Below, piece by piece: positions 35,760 to 49,200 of a stretch of DNA of 64,000 bases; within the stretch, counting starts at the first letter, position 1; the number at the start of each line of letters is the position of its first letter. The notes beneath the pieces are model-generated. The model saw nothing but the letters and a program-made list of their open reading frames with translations, made no database searches and was not told where the DNA came from. The position numbers and the translations under genes are program-made. Source of the DNA: Phoronis australis (taxonomy: Eukaryota; Phoronida; Phoronidae); the NCBI GenBank assembly GCA_002633005.1, contig NMRA01000300.1, forward strand, positions 367,324 to 431,323. Reading direction: 5' to 3'.

Positions 35760-37324
35760 TTGAATGGCAGTAAATGCAAATAACTCAAACCAGTTCTCAC
35801 AGTACGCAGCTTGAAGTTAAATACCAATCAAATTTCTCAATTCCATCAAAAAACGAACACTTTGATCTCCCCGCGGGACAATTTCATCTGTTCAATTTGA
35901 TCTTAACGTAAACTCACTTACTGTATTGCAAAACATCCTCTGGGTTTATATCAATATCGAAATGTAATGTTTGTAATGGAAACCTGTGTTTTAACTTCTG
36001 TTTTTTGTCCATCTTCTATCAAAAGCTTCTGAACTCTGAAATCTCGAGTTTTAACTAGTCTCCTATTTGGAGCTGAATGGGTCGCCAAGTGCACACATGG
36101 ACAATACAAGACACAAGACAAGACACGAGACAAAACACAAGACAAGACACAAGACACTTCTTTGAGAATCTGAAAAGACTCGAACACACAAATGCAATCT
36201 GTAGACATTTATTCTTGAGACGACTTCGTATCGATGTTCGTGTGTGAGATCGTACATGTAAATTAATTAGATACTAGGCAATAGAGACCCATAACGAATA
36301 TCAAATTATGATTGACTAAAATCATGTAATAAAGCCATCCCATGGCTTGAATGATATCTTGATAAGGTAACTGGTGAAACGCAAACGCCGAGGATAAAAA
36401 ATGGTGGAAATATACATTTTGCTGGTGGAATACATTTTGCTTTTCCATATCGCATAACCGACGAACTAAAATATATGCTTAGAATTTATCAATCTATTAT
36501 TAATTTGAAGAATTCATTAGTCTATTATTAATTTAATTTGTTCAAGTAAATGTCTTGAAACAGTTCTTAACATAGGAGCCTACTAATTGCAACAAGGCAA
36601 ACATAATTTAAAAACAGAAAAAGGTCAATCTTGGCCATGATTTTTATGTGAAGAATGAACGAATTTGTATGCCATACAATAATGAAAATGTTACTATTGG
36701 TTTTGAATTTCAATGTTAATTAACGAGGTAAACTGTACGTAACACAACTACATGTATAAAACAACACAGACCATGTCATGTAGATTTACACTAACACTAT
36801 AGTGTCATTAGCTGTGCGCATGGCCGCGAACCAATAAAGGTCCAAGTTTGTGTCAACGCTTGCAATTTCTCCTCTGTAGTCGTAATCAGATCTATGGTGC
36901 AGCGGCGGTTGATAAATAGCCTGTATGGGAAAGAAAGAGCCTAACACGTGACTGCCACGTCACGAGCTAGTGCAAGTCTGGAGAATTTTACATTTCTACT
37001 GTGGATACATTACGTGAAACCTTTCCAAATTTGGACAATAGCGTTACGGAAAGAACATTTCCTCAGTGGGCAAACCGACTCACTGCGTCATTTCACAACC
37101 AGAGACCACGGTTTAATCTGCGAACTCAGACGAGCACGAATCGAGTTCACATTTCTAAATGTACTCGTTACTTGTCACATTATTAGTCAATTTTCGAGTC
37201 TAATTTCGAATACAGAGATTAGATTCCGTTGTATATTTGTCTAAATGCACACAAGATATGCAAATCAGTAGAGATACGTTGTTCATTACACACAGTAATA
37301 AAGTAGTACATCCAAGTATGTATT
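35760..37324. other. Intergenic region between C1q and TRIM genes (convergent)
   Basis: Contains a short ACAAGACACAAGACA-type microsatellite at about 36104-36151. No gene supported. Confidence 0.5.
36100..36155. repeat. ACAAGACAC-type microsatellite
   Basis: Imperfect repeats of ACAAGACAC and ACACGAGACA units. Confidence 0.85.
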
Positions 37325-39361
37325 TCACATATATTTGAAGACTTTAACAGTGCCCAAACTTTCTGCAACGACAAGCTGACCTCTGGTGTTAATTTCCAGA
37401 GCCATAGGGTGCCACAGACCATCCCTTGCTGTGGCCAGAAATTTCTGGAAACGTCCGTTTGGCAGAAGCAGATGGATTCTATGGTTCTGGTGGTCGGCCA
37501 CAAACATATACCCAAAAGCGTCGGTGCACACGCCGTATGGCTGCAAAAGTTCATCTTGGCGAATACCGTAGTCACCGTGCTGGCCAACATACTCGCCCTT
37601 GGAACTGAACACTTTGATATTTGGGGACGCCCAGTCGGTAACAATCATGCTGTTGTTTCGGCCGATGGCTACGTAATAGGGGTCAGTAAAAATGTCTTTA
37701 CCTTGCTCAGACACACCACCAATGGCCATTATTAGTTTTCCCGTCTCCGCCTCATGTAGTGTTAATCTACGATAACCACAGTCGATAACGACTATATCAC
37801 CGTTGTTGTTCACGGCAACGCCTCGAGGATGCTTGAAATGGCCGTCAATTGTTCTCACAAATTCCCCTTTGGCCGTAAATATTTTAAGATTTTCGTGGAG
37901 ATAATCGCTAACAACAAGATTCCCATTTGGCAAAAAGGCCAAGTCAAACGGACAACCGAGGGAAGAAATACCCTCAGAACCAAATGAGCACGATAATTCA
38001 CCGGTCTGAGTATACACTTTAACTCGACGATTTTCCCTATCAACGAAAGCGGTGTTACCTTCTGAACCAACAGCAACCCCAGTGGGCCATACATCTTTCC
38101 GGTCATCTTTCAATTTAATACTGAAGGAATTCACCATCTCAGACTTGTTGTTAATATCCGGTAAAACGCTCGTCATTTCCAGTTGACTTTTATTGAGCGA
38201 GGCCATATCTTGTTTGCCAATGGGAAGATTGCACTGTTCCACGAACCCATACATGGCTGCCATATTTTCAGATGTAGCACTTCCGGTCTTAAAGAACAAC
38301 CCTAACTTATGAGTCAGGCCGTCTAACTGTGTGTAGACTAGATCAGATAGTCGATCGATTATTAATTTGTGAACATCTAGAATTTCGTCATCCCTGCCGT
38401 AGTCTAATAACTTATTTATAAACGTACGGCTGCATCTCATCGAAAGAAGGGCCTCGTTGAGTTTCGCTCGCTTCTTTTCTACATTCTGTTTTTCATCGTC
38501 CACGCTAGATATCACTGTAATCGCAGCTATTTCTTTTTGCTCGTCTACGAGCTTGTGCAGCGACTCGGCCTGCTTTTCAATCTCTACCAACATCTTTGAT
38601 TCAATATCAGACAATTGTTGTGCGTACGCGGTAAGGTACTCATTATAAGCTTCAAGTCCGGGGATTTTGTTCAATGTGCTCGCTTGTAAAACGTTAATTT
38701 GTTTCGAAGCCTTTTTGCTCGCGACCTCTATTGAGATGCACCTGTGACTACTATGACTGACAGCTTTGCACTCGGGACACAAGAGTATAGTGCAGTCGTC
38801 ACAAAATTCGCTGTACACTTGTTCTTCGTGAGTTCTACAAGTCAAGGGTTGCATGTTTCTGATGTCCTCGTCATATCGCCCTATCTGTATCTGTTCAAAA
38901 GGTGCCAGTTTGTGACCGCGGGTAATTTTGGTTCGTCGATGTGCATTGGCACAATTTTCGCACACATTATCTTGGCAGTCGAGACACCGATACGTGGCCA
39001 CTTCCGCTTTATGATCAAACTCGCAATAATCACAGGGTTTCGCTTCCTCACTTTGGCATGTTAGAAGGTCCAGCAAATTAGCTGTGAAACTGTTCAGTCG
39101 CACGTCGAATTTACCGTTCTTTTGAGCAACTATTTCAAAAGAGCATACGGGACAAACCATTTTAATAAGTGCGCTCGCCGCGTCCGGTGATTCATTTGGG
39201 CTTTGAGAACGAGGAACACAGTCCCAACACAAGGAATGCAGACATGGCAGTATTACTGGACTGCTACACGTTTCGTGACACACAGGACATTGCAGAAGAT
39301 CGGTTCGCACGATTTCGTAGACAGTCGGCTTATAACTTTCTTCAGGTATCTTGTCCGACAT
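37325..39361 (-). CDS. TRIM-type RING ubiquitin ligase with NHL propeller (intronless)
   Basis: A 678-aa open frame on one exon. RING: C25, C28, C40, H42, C45, C48, C70, C73 (C3HC4). B-box 1 at about 108-150 (CDYCEFDHKAEVATYRCLDC) and B-box 2 at about 172-210 (CRTHEEQVYSEFCDDC). A charged coiled coil spans about 215-330. From about 420 to the end, six NHL-type repeats such as PFDLAFLPNGNLVVSD, HPRGVAVNNNGDIVVID and QPYGVCTDAFGYMFVAD form a propeller. The order matches TRIM2/3/32/71-class proteins, which are E3 ligases that bind RNA or protein targets through NHL. TRIM-NHL genes without introns are often retro-duplicated and expanded in marine invertebrates; orthology to one vertebrate TRIM is not claimed. 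All RING ligands are present, so it is probably active. Confidence 0.96.
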   Translation of the reverse strand: MSDKIPEESYKPTVYEIVRTDLLQCPVCHETCSSPVILPCLHSLCWDCVPRSQSPNESPDAASALIKMVCPVCSFEIVAQKNGKFDVRLNSFTANLLDLLTCQSEEAKPCDYCEFDHKAEVATYRCLDCQDNVCENCANAHRRTKITRGHKLAPFEQIQIGRYDEDIRNMQPLTCRTHEEQVYSEFCDDCTILLCPECKAVSHSSHRCISIEVASKKASKQINVLQASTLNKIPGLEAYNEYLTAYAQQLSDIESKMLVEIEKQAESLHKLVDEQKEIAAITVISSVDDEKQNVEKKRAKLNEALLSMRCSRTFINKLLDYGRDDEILDVHKLIIDRLSDLVYTQLDGLTHKLGLFFKTGSATSENMAAMYGFVEQCNLPIGKQDMASLNKSQLEMTSVLPDINNKSEMVNSFSIKLKDDRKDVWPTGVAVGSEGNTAFVDRENRRVKVYTQTGELSCSFGSEGISSLGCPFDLAFLPNGNLVVSDYLHENLKIFTAKGEFVRTIDGHFKHPRGVAVNNNGDIVVIDCGYRRLTLHEAETGKLIMAIGGVSEQGKDIFTDPYYVAIGRNNSMIVTDWASPNIKVFSSKGEYVGQHGDYGIRQDELLQPYGVCTDAFGYMFVADHQNHRIHLLLPNGRFQKFLATARDGLWHPMALEINTRGQLVVAESLGTVKVFKYM

Positions 39362-39406
39362 GACGATAGTCTGGTAAACTGGTTCTGGAAATAGACAAGA
39401 CGTTGT

Positions 39407-39413
39407 TTTTATA
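39407..39413 (-). promoter_or_regulatory. TATA-like box or 5' UTR intron end upstream of the TRIM gene
   Basis: TATAAAA on the minus strand about 46-52 bp upstream of the ATG. A CTATTTCCAG at about 39386-39395 could be a 3' splice site, which would place the promoter further upstream, so the assignment is uncertain. Confidence 0.3.
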
Positions 39414-40009
39414 CATGTGGCTTACACTTTTGCAAGTTTACATGGTAGAGAAAGAAAATATAGAGGCCCAATATATTTACTTCTCCTTGCGCATCACCAT
39501 TTGCCAGACTGGNAAGTGTCTAATTCGGAACACGGCGCATTCGTAACGGAACTATGTCTAAGTATAGGCTCTCCCGCGATATCCCAGGCGACCGGCAGTG
39601 GCGCTGCGCACTACGACTCCGTTTCCGTCGTCTGCGCCACTGTGCAATGAAGAAAATTTACTTCATTTTTTAAAGAAAATGGAACCTGAGTGACAATGAA
39701 AAAACAGAAGCTGCTGGTAAGATGTGAATTTTAATCGAAGCCTTAGTGAATCACTCAGAAACTCATAATTCTCTCTTTTTCAAACCTTAACTTAAGACGA
39801 TTTCTAAAGCAATCCTGTCATTATTTCCAACACGAAAAACGGATTTGGTTTTTTGGGCATTTGAAAACTATTTTCAATACAACAAATTTGTTAGGAACCG
39901 ATTGCACAAAATATAAAACATTTAATAAACATTACAATAAGAAGTAGGTTTCGCGCGCAAACGCTGTGGACCATAAACAAGTAGGTCTCTTCGTAGCTCT
40001 TTAGGAGTT

Positions 40010-40080
40010 AGGGCGTGGTGGTGTAGTGTAAAGCATGCGCGTTCTTTTTGCCAGGTCGTGTGTTCGAGTCTTAGTTACTT
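40010..40080 (+). repeat. tRNA-like (SINE-like) segment
   Basis: A-box-like GTGGTGTAGTGTAAAGC and B-box-like GTGTTCGAGTC are properly spaced. No clean acceptor stem. Confidence 0.35.
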
Positions 40081-40189
40081 ACGTTTTTTTCCTGTTTAAC
40101 ACGTTCTCCGTGTTTTTTTGCCATTCTTTCTTGGATAATACTTCAGGAATCAAGGAAAATGCTTGATTTTTAGACAAAAAAAACAGAAA

Positions 40190-40316
40190 AATTTCCTGGG
40201 CGGAGGGGGGTTTGCCTCCCCCTATTCGGTGTGCATCTACAATCGTGGTTTGCAAAAATGCTTACAGCCGGACAAAATGTTGGGGCCCCCCTTATGATAT
40301 CCTAAATCCGCCACTG
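40190..40316. mobile_element. Remnant of the CGGAT-type hAT-like MITE family
   Basis: The 3' end CCTAAATCCGCCACT matches the reverse complement of the 24.09 kb MITE end. The 5' side is only GGGCGGAGGGGGG-like. Confidence 0.5.
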
Positions 40317-42671
40317 AGTTTACAGTAGTTGACTGACTAGCGTCCAGTTAAATATGAAAAGGACTGCAATATGTTCAAATACCAATGAGTTTGTTTTTGC
40401 AGAGCTTTCTTTCCTGGCTTCTTGGTTTTAGCCTTCTCTAAGTCTATCCATAGGTGGCGGTTTATCAATGCCCACTAGTCTAGAGCCTTCACAGTGTACG
40501 TGCAGATCTATATGTAATATCGAGAAACATTCAAACTATTTTTCTGAAGCCATGACTTTTCTTACTCGTAAATGCTCCAGTGCCCAGTTGCATGAAACAG
40601 TCCCAAATAGGGACTCATCTAATTTCCCTAAGTCTACTGCATATTTGTATCTTTCTTTACTCACAGGTGTAATCTTCTTCTATCTTGTCATCTTTATTAT
40701 GAGCTCCTCTTTTTCTAATACTAAAAACTGAGTCCTGAATTCAGTGAAATTGAATAGGGACTCAGTCCTTAAATTATGGGCGTTGTGTGGAAAGATCCCA
40801 ATTTATTTTCTATAATATTGAGAATTTAAGGTTGAGTTCACCCTAGATTAGTATCAAATCCAAAAACCGACTTAACAATGAAACTAAAACAGTATAAAAA
40901 AGGACAATCGGCGTTTTCATAAGTCCACAAACACGCAAAATATTTAGGGTACTTAGTTGAGTCCTTGACTGTTTTATGCAATCAGACAAAGATGACGTTC
41001 GTGGCAATGAAAGTGTATGTGTACCTAGTTTGTTTGCTTTTCAGTTAGGGAGGAACTGTTTATATCCTCACTGGTTGAGGCTTTTCTTGGAAACAGGTGA
41101 ACCGGGTTTATGAAATAAAAGACGCACAGAAAGCGACGATGGCAGGTTTTGCTTTATATTCACGCTGCTATAGGTGTCGCTGCAGCAGGGACTTCGCTAA
41201 TTACGTCAGGATGATTTGTCTCTCACTTAAATTCGAAAAGGCTAACCGGGTTTAACCTTTGGACAGGGTTCATTTTATAACAAATTTTTACTGAAAAGAT
41301 TCTCCGTGGTTTTGCTGAGCTAACATGACTAAGAACATAAGGGGAATATACACACTGTATTCATGCATAATACGGAGAAAACCTCCACCGACGGAAGCGG
41401 ACGTCTCCATAGAATTTCCCAATAGATAGACTCATTTTAGTCGGGCTAACTATCAAATGAGTGACATTTATCTTACTAACTCTATAAAACGACATGTTTC
41501 AACCTCCTACTAGTAGCACGTACCACCGTCAAAGGTGTGGTTGTGAGTACCCCCCCGGGTTCACGGCAACATTTTATCAATTTACAATGACGTGGGAATG
41601 AACGGAACGTTGGCGACTTCATTGAATTATGTCCATTGGAATAATTGACTTATAAAAAATTCAGTGGTAGTAAAGCTGATATGTCATACACGTCAAACGC
41701 CAAACTGTTTGATCATTGATTGAGAATACGGGTACGTGACACTCAACTTGACAAGGATCAACACTTATAGGGCCGGAGCCAGTACGTCTGTAACCGGGCA
41801 GGTGCTTCCAACTAGGGCAGTCATTGAAATCTGACGAGCTTCAATGATGACCAAGTATATATACATATGCGATCTGAGAAAAGAATTCACGGTCTAAGCA
41901 CAACAGCAATGAGAACAGTTGTTGACTATGTACGCCTCGCTGTGCCTTCCATATTACAACCTGTGTGTAGACTGCATGCACCGCCAATAGTACATGGGAC
42001 TGATACAAAAACAAGCGCACAGTTTTCTGTTATCAAACATACGGTGGCGTAACAAACGAAGGAGTGGTCACTTTTAAAGAATAAACGGACTTACCGGTTT
42101 ATTCGTTCTTTCACCAGCCTCTTAACGATTGATGAAACCAACTACACATTGTGGCGACGATATCAAGCTGATAAATATGAACTCACGTCCATTGTTTATG
42201 TAACCTGTGCACATAACAACCCACCTGCATTTATACACAAATGTCAATGTTAACCTGTAAAAACTGCCTAGAAGGCCGATCGTAAAGGTATGCTTCTCGG
42301 CTGGTACCGATTAAACTCGTGCATTATTTAACGAATGGAGAAGCTGTACTCCGCTAGTGAAAACCACGGAGGCTTGCTTGAATAGCATCTTTAGTCAGCG
42401 AGTATTACTATTAACAAATGTATCCAACCAGTCTGTGTACATTACTCGTCTGCTATTCAATAGAAACAGGGCAACCAACAGCGCCCTCGGGGGTTACTCT
42501 CAGATGCAACATGATTGGCTAGTTTATAGATTTGCAACAGGCAACGATAATAGCAGTTTAACTTAAAAAGTGTTGGCAGTCAACGGTTTTGTGGGTGGAG
42601 CTCATTGGCGATTGCTTTCATTCTCAATACACACACCGGTCCTACGGGGATGAATCATAAACTAATTTCTA

Positions 42672-42923
42672 AGCATGCGCGCACACAGCCTACAATATGG
42701 GGGACTCGCATTCCTAACGTTGTGGACCTTTTGATGACAAAATAGCCGGCGGACTAAAAATAACGAAGAAAAAAAAAACCGGGCGCACAACTATATATGA
42801 ATTGTGCTTGTTGAGACCTTTTTCTCATTTTCATTTTCTCGGACTTTTTGTTTCTCACAGGCGGACCTTTTTGCCCGCTTCGAGCCCCCCCCGAGCCCCT
42901 CTCCCCCTGGGTGCGCGCATGCT
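42672..42923. mobile_element. 252-bp MITE with 13-bp perfect terminal inverted repeats
   Basis: AGCATGCGCGCAC at 42672-42684 and GTGCGCGCATGCT at 42911-42923 are perfect inverted repeats. Flanks AATTTCTA and AAATTCTA are a 7-of-8 match, as expected of an 8-bp target-site duplication. No coding capacity, so non-autonomous. Confidence 0.85.
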
Positions 42924-42931
42924 AAATTCTA

Positions 42932-44820
42932 ACTAAGCCAATCAGTTAACGTCTCGATACAAATGAACGAAAGTAGTTGTAACAGAACTACAATAGGCGT
43001 CGCTAGCTTATGTTATTGCCCAGGATATCAGAAACATGGCTGAAACGTAGTTTTGTTGCCAGGAACATTTCGTCTACTCTCCTGCTGACATGGAAGTCTT
43101 GTCAATGCGTAGCGGACACAATATCGAGCGGCACTGTCCATATCTGGAGCGACCCCTATCGTTCAAATCGGACACCACCTTATCCTCGGTGTAAGCTTCA
43201 GTACACTATTTGCACACACTCAGACAAAAACATTAACAATTTTACACAAGAAATAATGCACAAGGAGGTTTAAGAAATCAAATTACTGTAGCGCTTTTCT
43301 TAAATCATTCAGCAGTAATGCTCTAACAACAGTTGACCATTTCCATTAAATCAGCCACGAAAACACAGGGCTCACGGAACAACCCACTTTACTTATTGTC
43401 CCGGCATTGTAATTTGTTTGATAATGAGGCCCGTAGCCAGCATTGCGCAGGAGGTGGCTCGAATTTCTGGAACGGTGGACCTTTGATACTTTGCAAACGT
43501 CGATGACGCTGTTGAGTTTTCATTGGGGCCCTCAGTTGACACAGCTTAATCAGAGGGAAGGGAAATCTGTATACACAATGATGACTCTTAGTTCTATGTT
43601 TTTGAGATGAGACGGAATTAGTAATACCAGAGATAAGGATGCCGTGACGGCTCGCTGGTTCCCCGCGTGCCGCTAGGTGGCAGCCAGCACACAGGTAGCA
43701 GGCTGTGGACGATTTTTAGCCTTGTCCGTGCAAGTGGCGTAGCAGCAACTATTTTGATTCTGCAGTAGGCCTAATGTTTAATAGCCGCGTGCTCAGAAGT
43801 ACATGTACAATAAACATGCCGTCATCTGGTCGATTTAACTAGTATGTTACTCATACTGTATGAATACAGGACAGTAGGCCTAACGTAAACAAAAGCCAGC
43901 GACATTAGGAAGATGCAATCCGAAAGGCGCAACCACAATTTTCTGGGATTCACATTTCTTGAACATGAATTTTAAGCACCCGATTTTTTTGTACAACAGA
44001 CCACATTTACACTTCCACCATCAGTCATGTCAGTTTGTTTGGGTAAAGTGCTGCTTGTTAAGAAATCGACCAGCCAATCAGAAACGCCGGTGCAAAAAAA
44101 AATCCCGAGGAAAATTAAGTGATCATACCAGGCTTGCTGGCTACCACTCATCTCACGCAGGGAACCAGCGAGACCGTGACGGTTGCTCGCAAAAATGGGA
44201 CTCATTTCGGATGTAATGTATTCCAAAGCGTTCTCCTCGTTACTTCTTACCAAATTTTCAAAACAGGCGTGCTTAAATGAGTGATTACACCTTCTCGGTC
44301 AGAAATATTTAGTCGGAGATTAACTTAACGAAACTTTTTATCTAGTTATAATTTTCCGTGCATTTTAAACAATTTGGAGTGGGAATATTGATGAATTATC
44401 AACCACGATACATTCATTAAATCCATGTCAAGGTCACATCATTCCACAATGAGCGCTACTGAAAAGTTTAGGGCAGCTGCGCCTGAACCTCACCCACCGG
44501 AACCACGCTCAGGCGGGTCGAAATCAAATGTAGTTAGCAGGCTACCCAGTCCATGTCAGTCTTCACATAGTCAGTGAGCCCCATTCAGTCTTCTTAAATT
44601 TAACACCGTTAGTGGCCGCAGCCAGTACCCGTGACCCAGATGTTGAATGAGTCGTTACTTAGATTCACGATTGGCAGTGATTGGAACCGATCTCAACAAT
44701 GAAATCAATGTATTCAGAACTAATCAACCTTTAGCACACCCTTTTAAATGGTTACTAAATGGACACGAATACAATAATTTATTCACGTTTGTTACGACTC
44801 ATTAGCAGACAACGAGAGTA
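42932..44820. other. Intergenic stretch, nothing recognised
   Basis: No supported gene. The short frames at 43010-43273 and 43959-44253 show no family resemblance. Confidence 0.4.
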
Positions 44821-45061
44821 ATGAACTGCTTGGCTCAGTGGTTTGAGGCCTGGACTACTGTTTGAGAGAGATCCGAGTAAAAAAAGTAACTGTCGGAGTT
44901 CTGGTTCTGGAATTGTGGACATTCGAAATAGTGAATTTTCGAAGGTGGCAAACAGCACTGCCCACCCTCGCACGAGGGAGGGGTTAGAAAATGTACCCCA
45001 AACATTGCTTGCCCCATCAAGTCTGGCCAGCTTACCGCGGCTTGCAGATCATCCACATGCG

Positions 45062-46205
45062 GTCGATCAGTAAAGAACAAAAGAAAACTAATCTTCGGAG
45101 CATGGAACGTCCGAACACTGATGGATAGAGACACTGCAGCCAGACCAGAAAGAAGGACTGCACTTGTAGCTAGAGAACTCCAGCGCTACCGCGTAGACAT
45201 TGCAGCTCTCAGCGAGACGAAACTCGCTGATGATGGGTCACTGAAAGAGGAGAAGGGAGGCTACAGATTCTTCTGGAAAGGGAAACCAGAGGCTGATAAC
45301 AGAATTTATGGAGTAGGATTTGCTATCAGGTCCATCATTTGAAGGACATCCCTACTCTTCCAACTGGTGTCAATGAGCGCCTAATGAAGCTTCGCTTCCC
45401 AATGAACAAATCTCGCCACATCACCATCATCAGCGCCTACGCCTCAACGCTCACTAGTCCCGAAGAAGCAAAGGAACGCTTCTACGAAGACCTTGACCAG
45501 ATCATCAGGACAACTCCCCCGAACGACAAGCTTGTAATCCTCGGAAACTTCAACGCCCGAGTCGGAAATGACAGCAGTAGTTGGGAAGGTGTGTTGGGAC
45601 GGCACGGAGTAGGTAAACTCAACAGCAACGGCCTGTTCCTACTAAGTAAATGCGCTGAGCACAACCTGTGTATCACCAACACTATGTTCAGACTAGCAGC
45701 CAAGTACAAGACCACCTGGATGCATCCCAGGTCCAAACATTGGCACATGATTGACTTTGTCATCGTTCGCCAGCGGGATATGCAGGACGTCAAGATTACC
45801 CGAGTAATGAGGGGCGCTGAATGCTGGACAGATCACAGGCTAGTGCGATCTCTTTTCAACGTGCACATCGTTCCCCCGCAGCGCAACAGGCAGAAAATCA
45901 TCAGGGCATCGTTCAACACAGCCAGGTTAAAGCATCCTCTACACCTTCATCGGTTTCAGNCGTCAAGACTGGGACTGCAGAGCCATCTTCGTGTACATAG
46001 ACGATGAGACACACAACCTACGTCATCTTCGGACCCGAAGGACTACCAACATTAGATTTACTTCAAATCAGTCGCCGGTCAGAAGATTGCGCACATATGG
46101 CCTATACTGTGCAGGTTGTGATCATGCTTTTGTTTGTATTATTGTACTCTGTAAACTATATTATGAGCTAATGTTACTTATGTTAATAAACCTGTCACCC
46201 TCTGT
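45062..46205 (+). mobile_element. Non-LTR retrotransposon fragment with dead endonuclease
   Basis: It encodes an apurinic-type (EEP) endonuclease as in RTE-like LINEs: FGAWNVRTLMDRDTAARPER, then IAALSETKLADDGS, then a frameshift near 45335, ITIISAYASTLTSP, VILGNFNARVGNDSSS and WTDHRLV. The catalytic GDFN is GNFN here (Asp to Asn), which with the frameshift makes it inactive. Homology stops at the N at 45960. The following part (46010-46200) is non-coding and ends in a CT-rich tract, so the reverse transcriptase is absent. Similar sequences are often misannotated as craniofacial development protein 2. Confidence 0.85.
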
Positions 46206-46209
46206 CTCG

Positions 46210-49200
46210 CTCTCTCTGTGTCTTTCTCTCTACTTGCGGGAAGGAATCCCGTTAGCTAAGTAGGATCGTGCCCCTGACTGCCGTGGAGTGCATCCGGACC
46301 GGGGAGTCCTCTGTTGAAAGGCAAATTAGTAAAAAGCTCTTTCAAAAAAGTGACATTCTGTAGACTATATACTTATAATTGATTCATAAGATTAAAATAT
46401 TTCTGAATTTCATTTCCTGGCCTGGGCGTCGCCCGACCTTAGGCCCGTCGCGGTGAAGAAGCTCTTTGTCGTCACTCCGATCTGTGTGTCCTTTTTCGCT
46501 TGTACTGAATTTCCTTCAAGAATATATGAGAAATACTCGAATGGGTAAAATACTCGGTTGAGTATATTCCCAGTAAGGCATTATCATTTGTTGTGGTACG
46601 TAATAAGTTAAAATAATCGACGGCCCACCTGTATGACCGAAGTCGATGATCCCGGAGAAAATAGGTGTCCTGTGTGAAATAGCGTTCCTACATTATCAAA
46701 CGCATCTTTCAGAAAAGTCTTACAAAAATGTACACTAAAAGAAAACACAGAAATTGGAAACCTTGTTTTTTCCAAGAAATTCAGTTCATAAGATTCGGAA
46801 AAAGGGAAATTTTCAAAATCTGTTCATGAAAGCTCCAGCAAGCGAAATAATTAGCGAGAATCAGGAAAAGTATTAAATACTCTAAGATCATTTTACAAAA
46901 TCACACGCCGTGGGAAAAATGGACCATCACAGCTACAATGGGTAAAAATTGTAGTAAAATATTTACACTTTCTTGCTAAGGAAACTAAATTCGCAGATTA
47001 AAAATCTTTGAATGCGCCCTGAGCGCGTGGAGCGCTCCTAAAGTGAAGCCCGAGATCAATCCTTGATAAACAAGACTATTTTAAGTCTGTTATATTCCAC
47101 AGTGTTGTATATCAAGGAATTTGCAAATATATATGTAGTAGGAATTACTTACTTCATGGGGGAACAAGACGAACGAGTATCCTGCGTGAATTGTTATCAA
47201 AAAGTTATCAATCTTGAGAATTAGCAAAGACTAAAAATGTCGAAGAAAATTATTTCTTGACCAAAGAAAATGAAGGCCTTTGTATCTTTCACAAAACTTG
47301 AGAATTCAGTATCCTATTTTTTATTAAACGTTTTTGCAAAACTGCTTGACTTTGTATTCTTGGTTGATCATACTTATTTTGCGCGAGACGTCTCCTGCTG
47401 GAAAATTGTCAGCCTACCGGCCTGATGTAAATCGCTTATAACGCCAAACTGAAAATACTTCAACGTACCCGAAATGTGATTTTACTCTAGCTGGCGCCAG
47501 AAAGACTGGAACTGACGCTTGTTTTTTTTTTCTTCATAAAACGAAGGCATAGGGGCCTACTCTTTATTTACATGTGGGTGTGTGTGAGTGTATATTTAAA
47601 CACTGCACTATTACAAACCCCTAAATTAGTGATATTCCATCGATTTTGTCTTAATATTTAATGTTTCCCACTTATTTTGGGGTTATCAATCCAGTTTAAA
47701 CATGTCCTTCAAGGAATTATCTCAGTGCATTGTAAAGATAACTGATTTTTCAGAGCCCAGAATTCTTCGTAGGCCCATAAACGAAATAGACCGTACCTAG
47801 AAATGTTGTGTGACATTATTCAAGTTAAAGAATTATTACTCCTCAATTTTCTGTGTGGAGGTTAAGTTGATTCACCAAAGAATCCCAATCAAAACCTTTT
47901 ATTACCTATAAGTTTATTTGTTAGCAGTGAAACATGCTCAGGCAAGTTTTCATTTACTGAGAAGTCAGTAAATATTTTACAAAAAACATGTGTTCTATAA
48001 CTTGATAAAATGTGAAAGCCAAATACCTAGCATGAATGGAACCACCGGTCCCCGGACCACTGGGCCAGCGTGTATTTCGAACGCTGTAGCTGTCCTGATA
48101 TCCACTCCGTGGCCATGTTTCTGCGTTGCAAAATGATTTGAGGGTACATTGAGTACGCCAGCTAAAGTAAAATGCCAGCTTGTTATTTCGCGAACGCAGC
48201 CCACTGACGTCGTCAAACCCACCAACTTATTTGAAAACATGACAACCCTCTAGCGAGGTCATGACCTTAGAGAGCCACCTGGACGGGAATTCAACTTCGG
48301 ATGAACTATAATGTAGAGGCTAATGAAAGGAAAGGGTTTTCTGTTTAAATTGGAATGCTGTAAAATACACCACAGTGAACTGAAGCCAACATTTCAGGAT
48401 CATTTACGTTTTGAACAGTAGCAGATCGACTGCCCTGATCTGACGCAATCAGTCACCGCCAACTGTTCGTCTCATCATGAAATTAGACTGCAGCCAAGCT
48501 TGATGTGGACATACAGAAAAAAATGAAGGCGTACTAATGCAAAACAGTTGGAAGGCGGTTGCTTATAAGGCACAGTAATAGAAAGCTTTATTCAGTGCCT
48601 GGGACACGGAAGTGTTTGAAGAAAGCATTCGCTGCACTACCATCGCGATAACGTAACGGGCCTGAGCCGGCAAGCGCCTATGTGAGTATTTAAAAACTTG
48701 GCAAATGAATGAGGGCATTGGACGGTGTGAGAGCAAGACAGGTAGGCAGTGAAGGGTACGTGACCGTGAAACGTTATGTTTGCCAAGTTTTGTTCATCGT
48801 AAACGTACGCGAGCCTAATTTTGTATTTTAGGATGCCCTCCCAATCAGGGTTTGTCCCAATTGGTTAGTACTGGAGCGAGAGGTATCGCGCCAGAGAAGT
48901 TTGGTGGAGACTAGGAGGGGAAGGGGGTGAGTCCCCGGAGAGGAGGTAAAACTCGAAAAAAATTGTCGTCGTGAACAATGACGCATCTTCATCAAGCGAT
49001 ATTATAGAACAGAAAAGTGCTTTCCTGAGATCAGCAACAGCACGAATTGGAACTCCCGCGGTCACAACCTAACCCTCTGCAGTCTGGGATTACTCATGCC
49101 AGTCGATAAATAACAGTTTTAAGTATGTTTAACAGGTAAAGTTATCTGCCTAGATTCCCGCGAATGTGGGGGAGACATTGGCGAGAATTTGTGGTTTATA

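Larger units (their letters stand above)
39420..42671. other. Intergenic, transposon debris
   Basis: No host gene supported. Holds a tRNA-like segment (40010-40080), an hAT-like MITE remnant (40190-40316) and a single N at 39513. An open frame at 40468-40731 has no recognisable domain. Confidence 0.4.
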
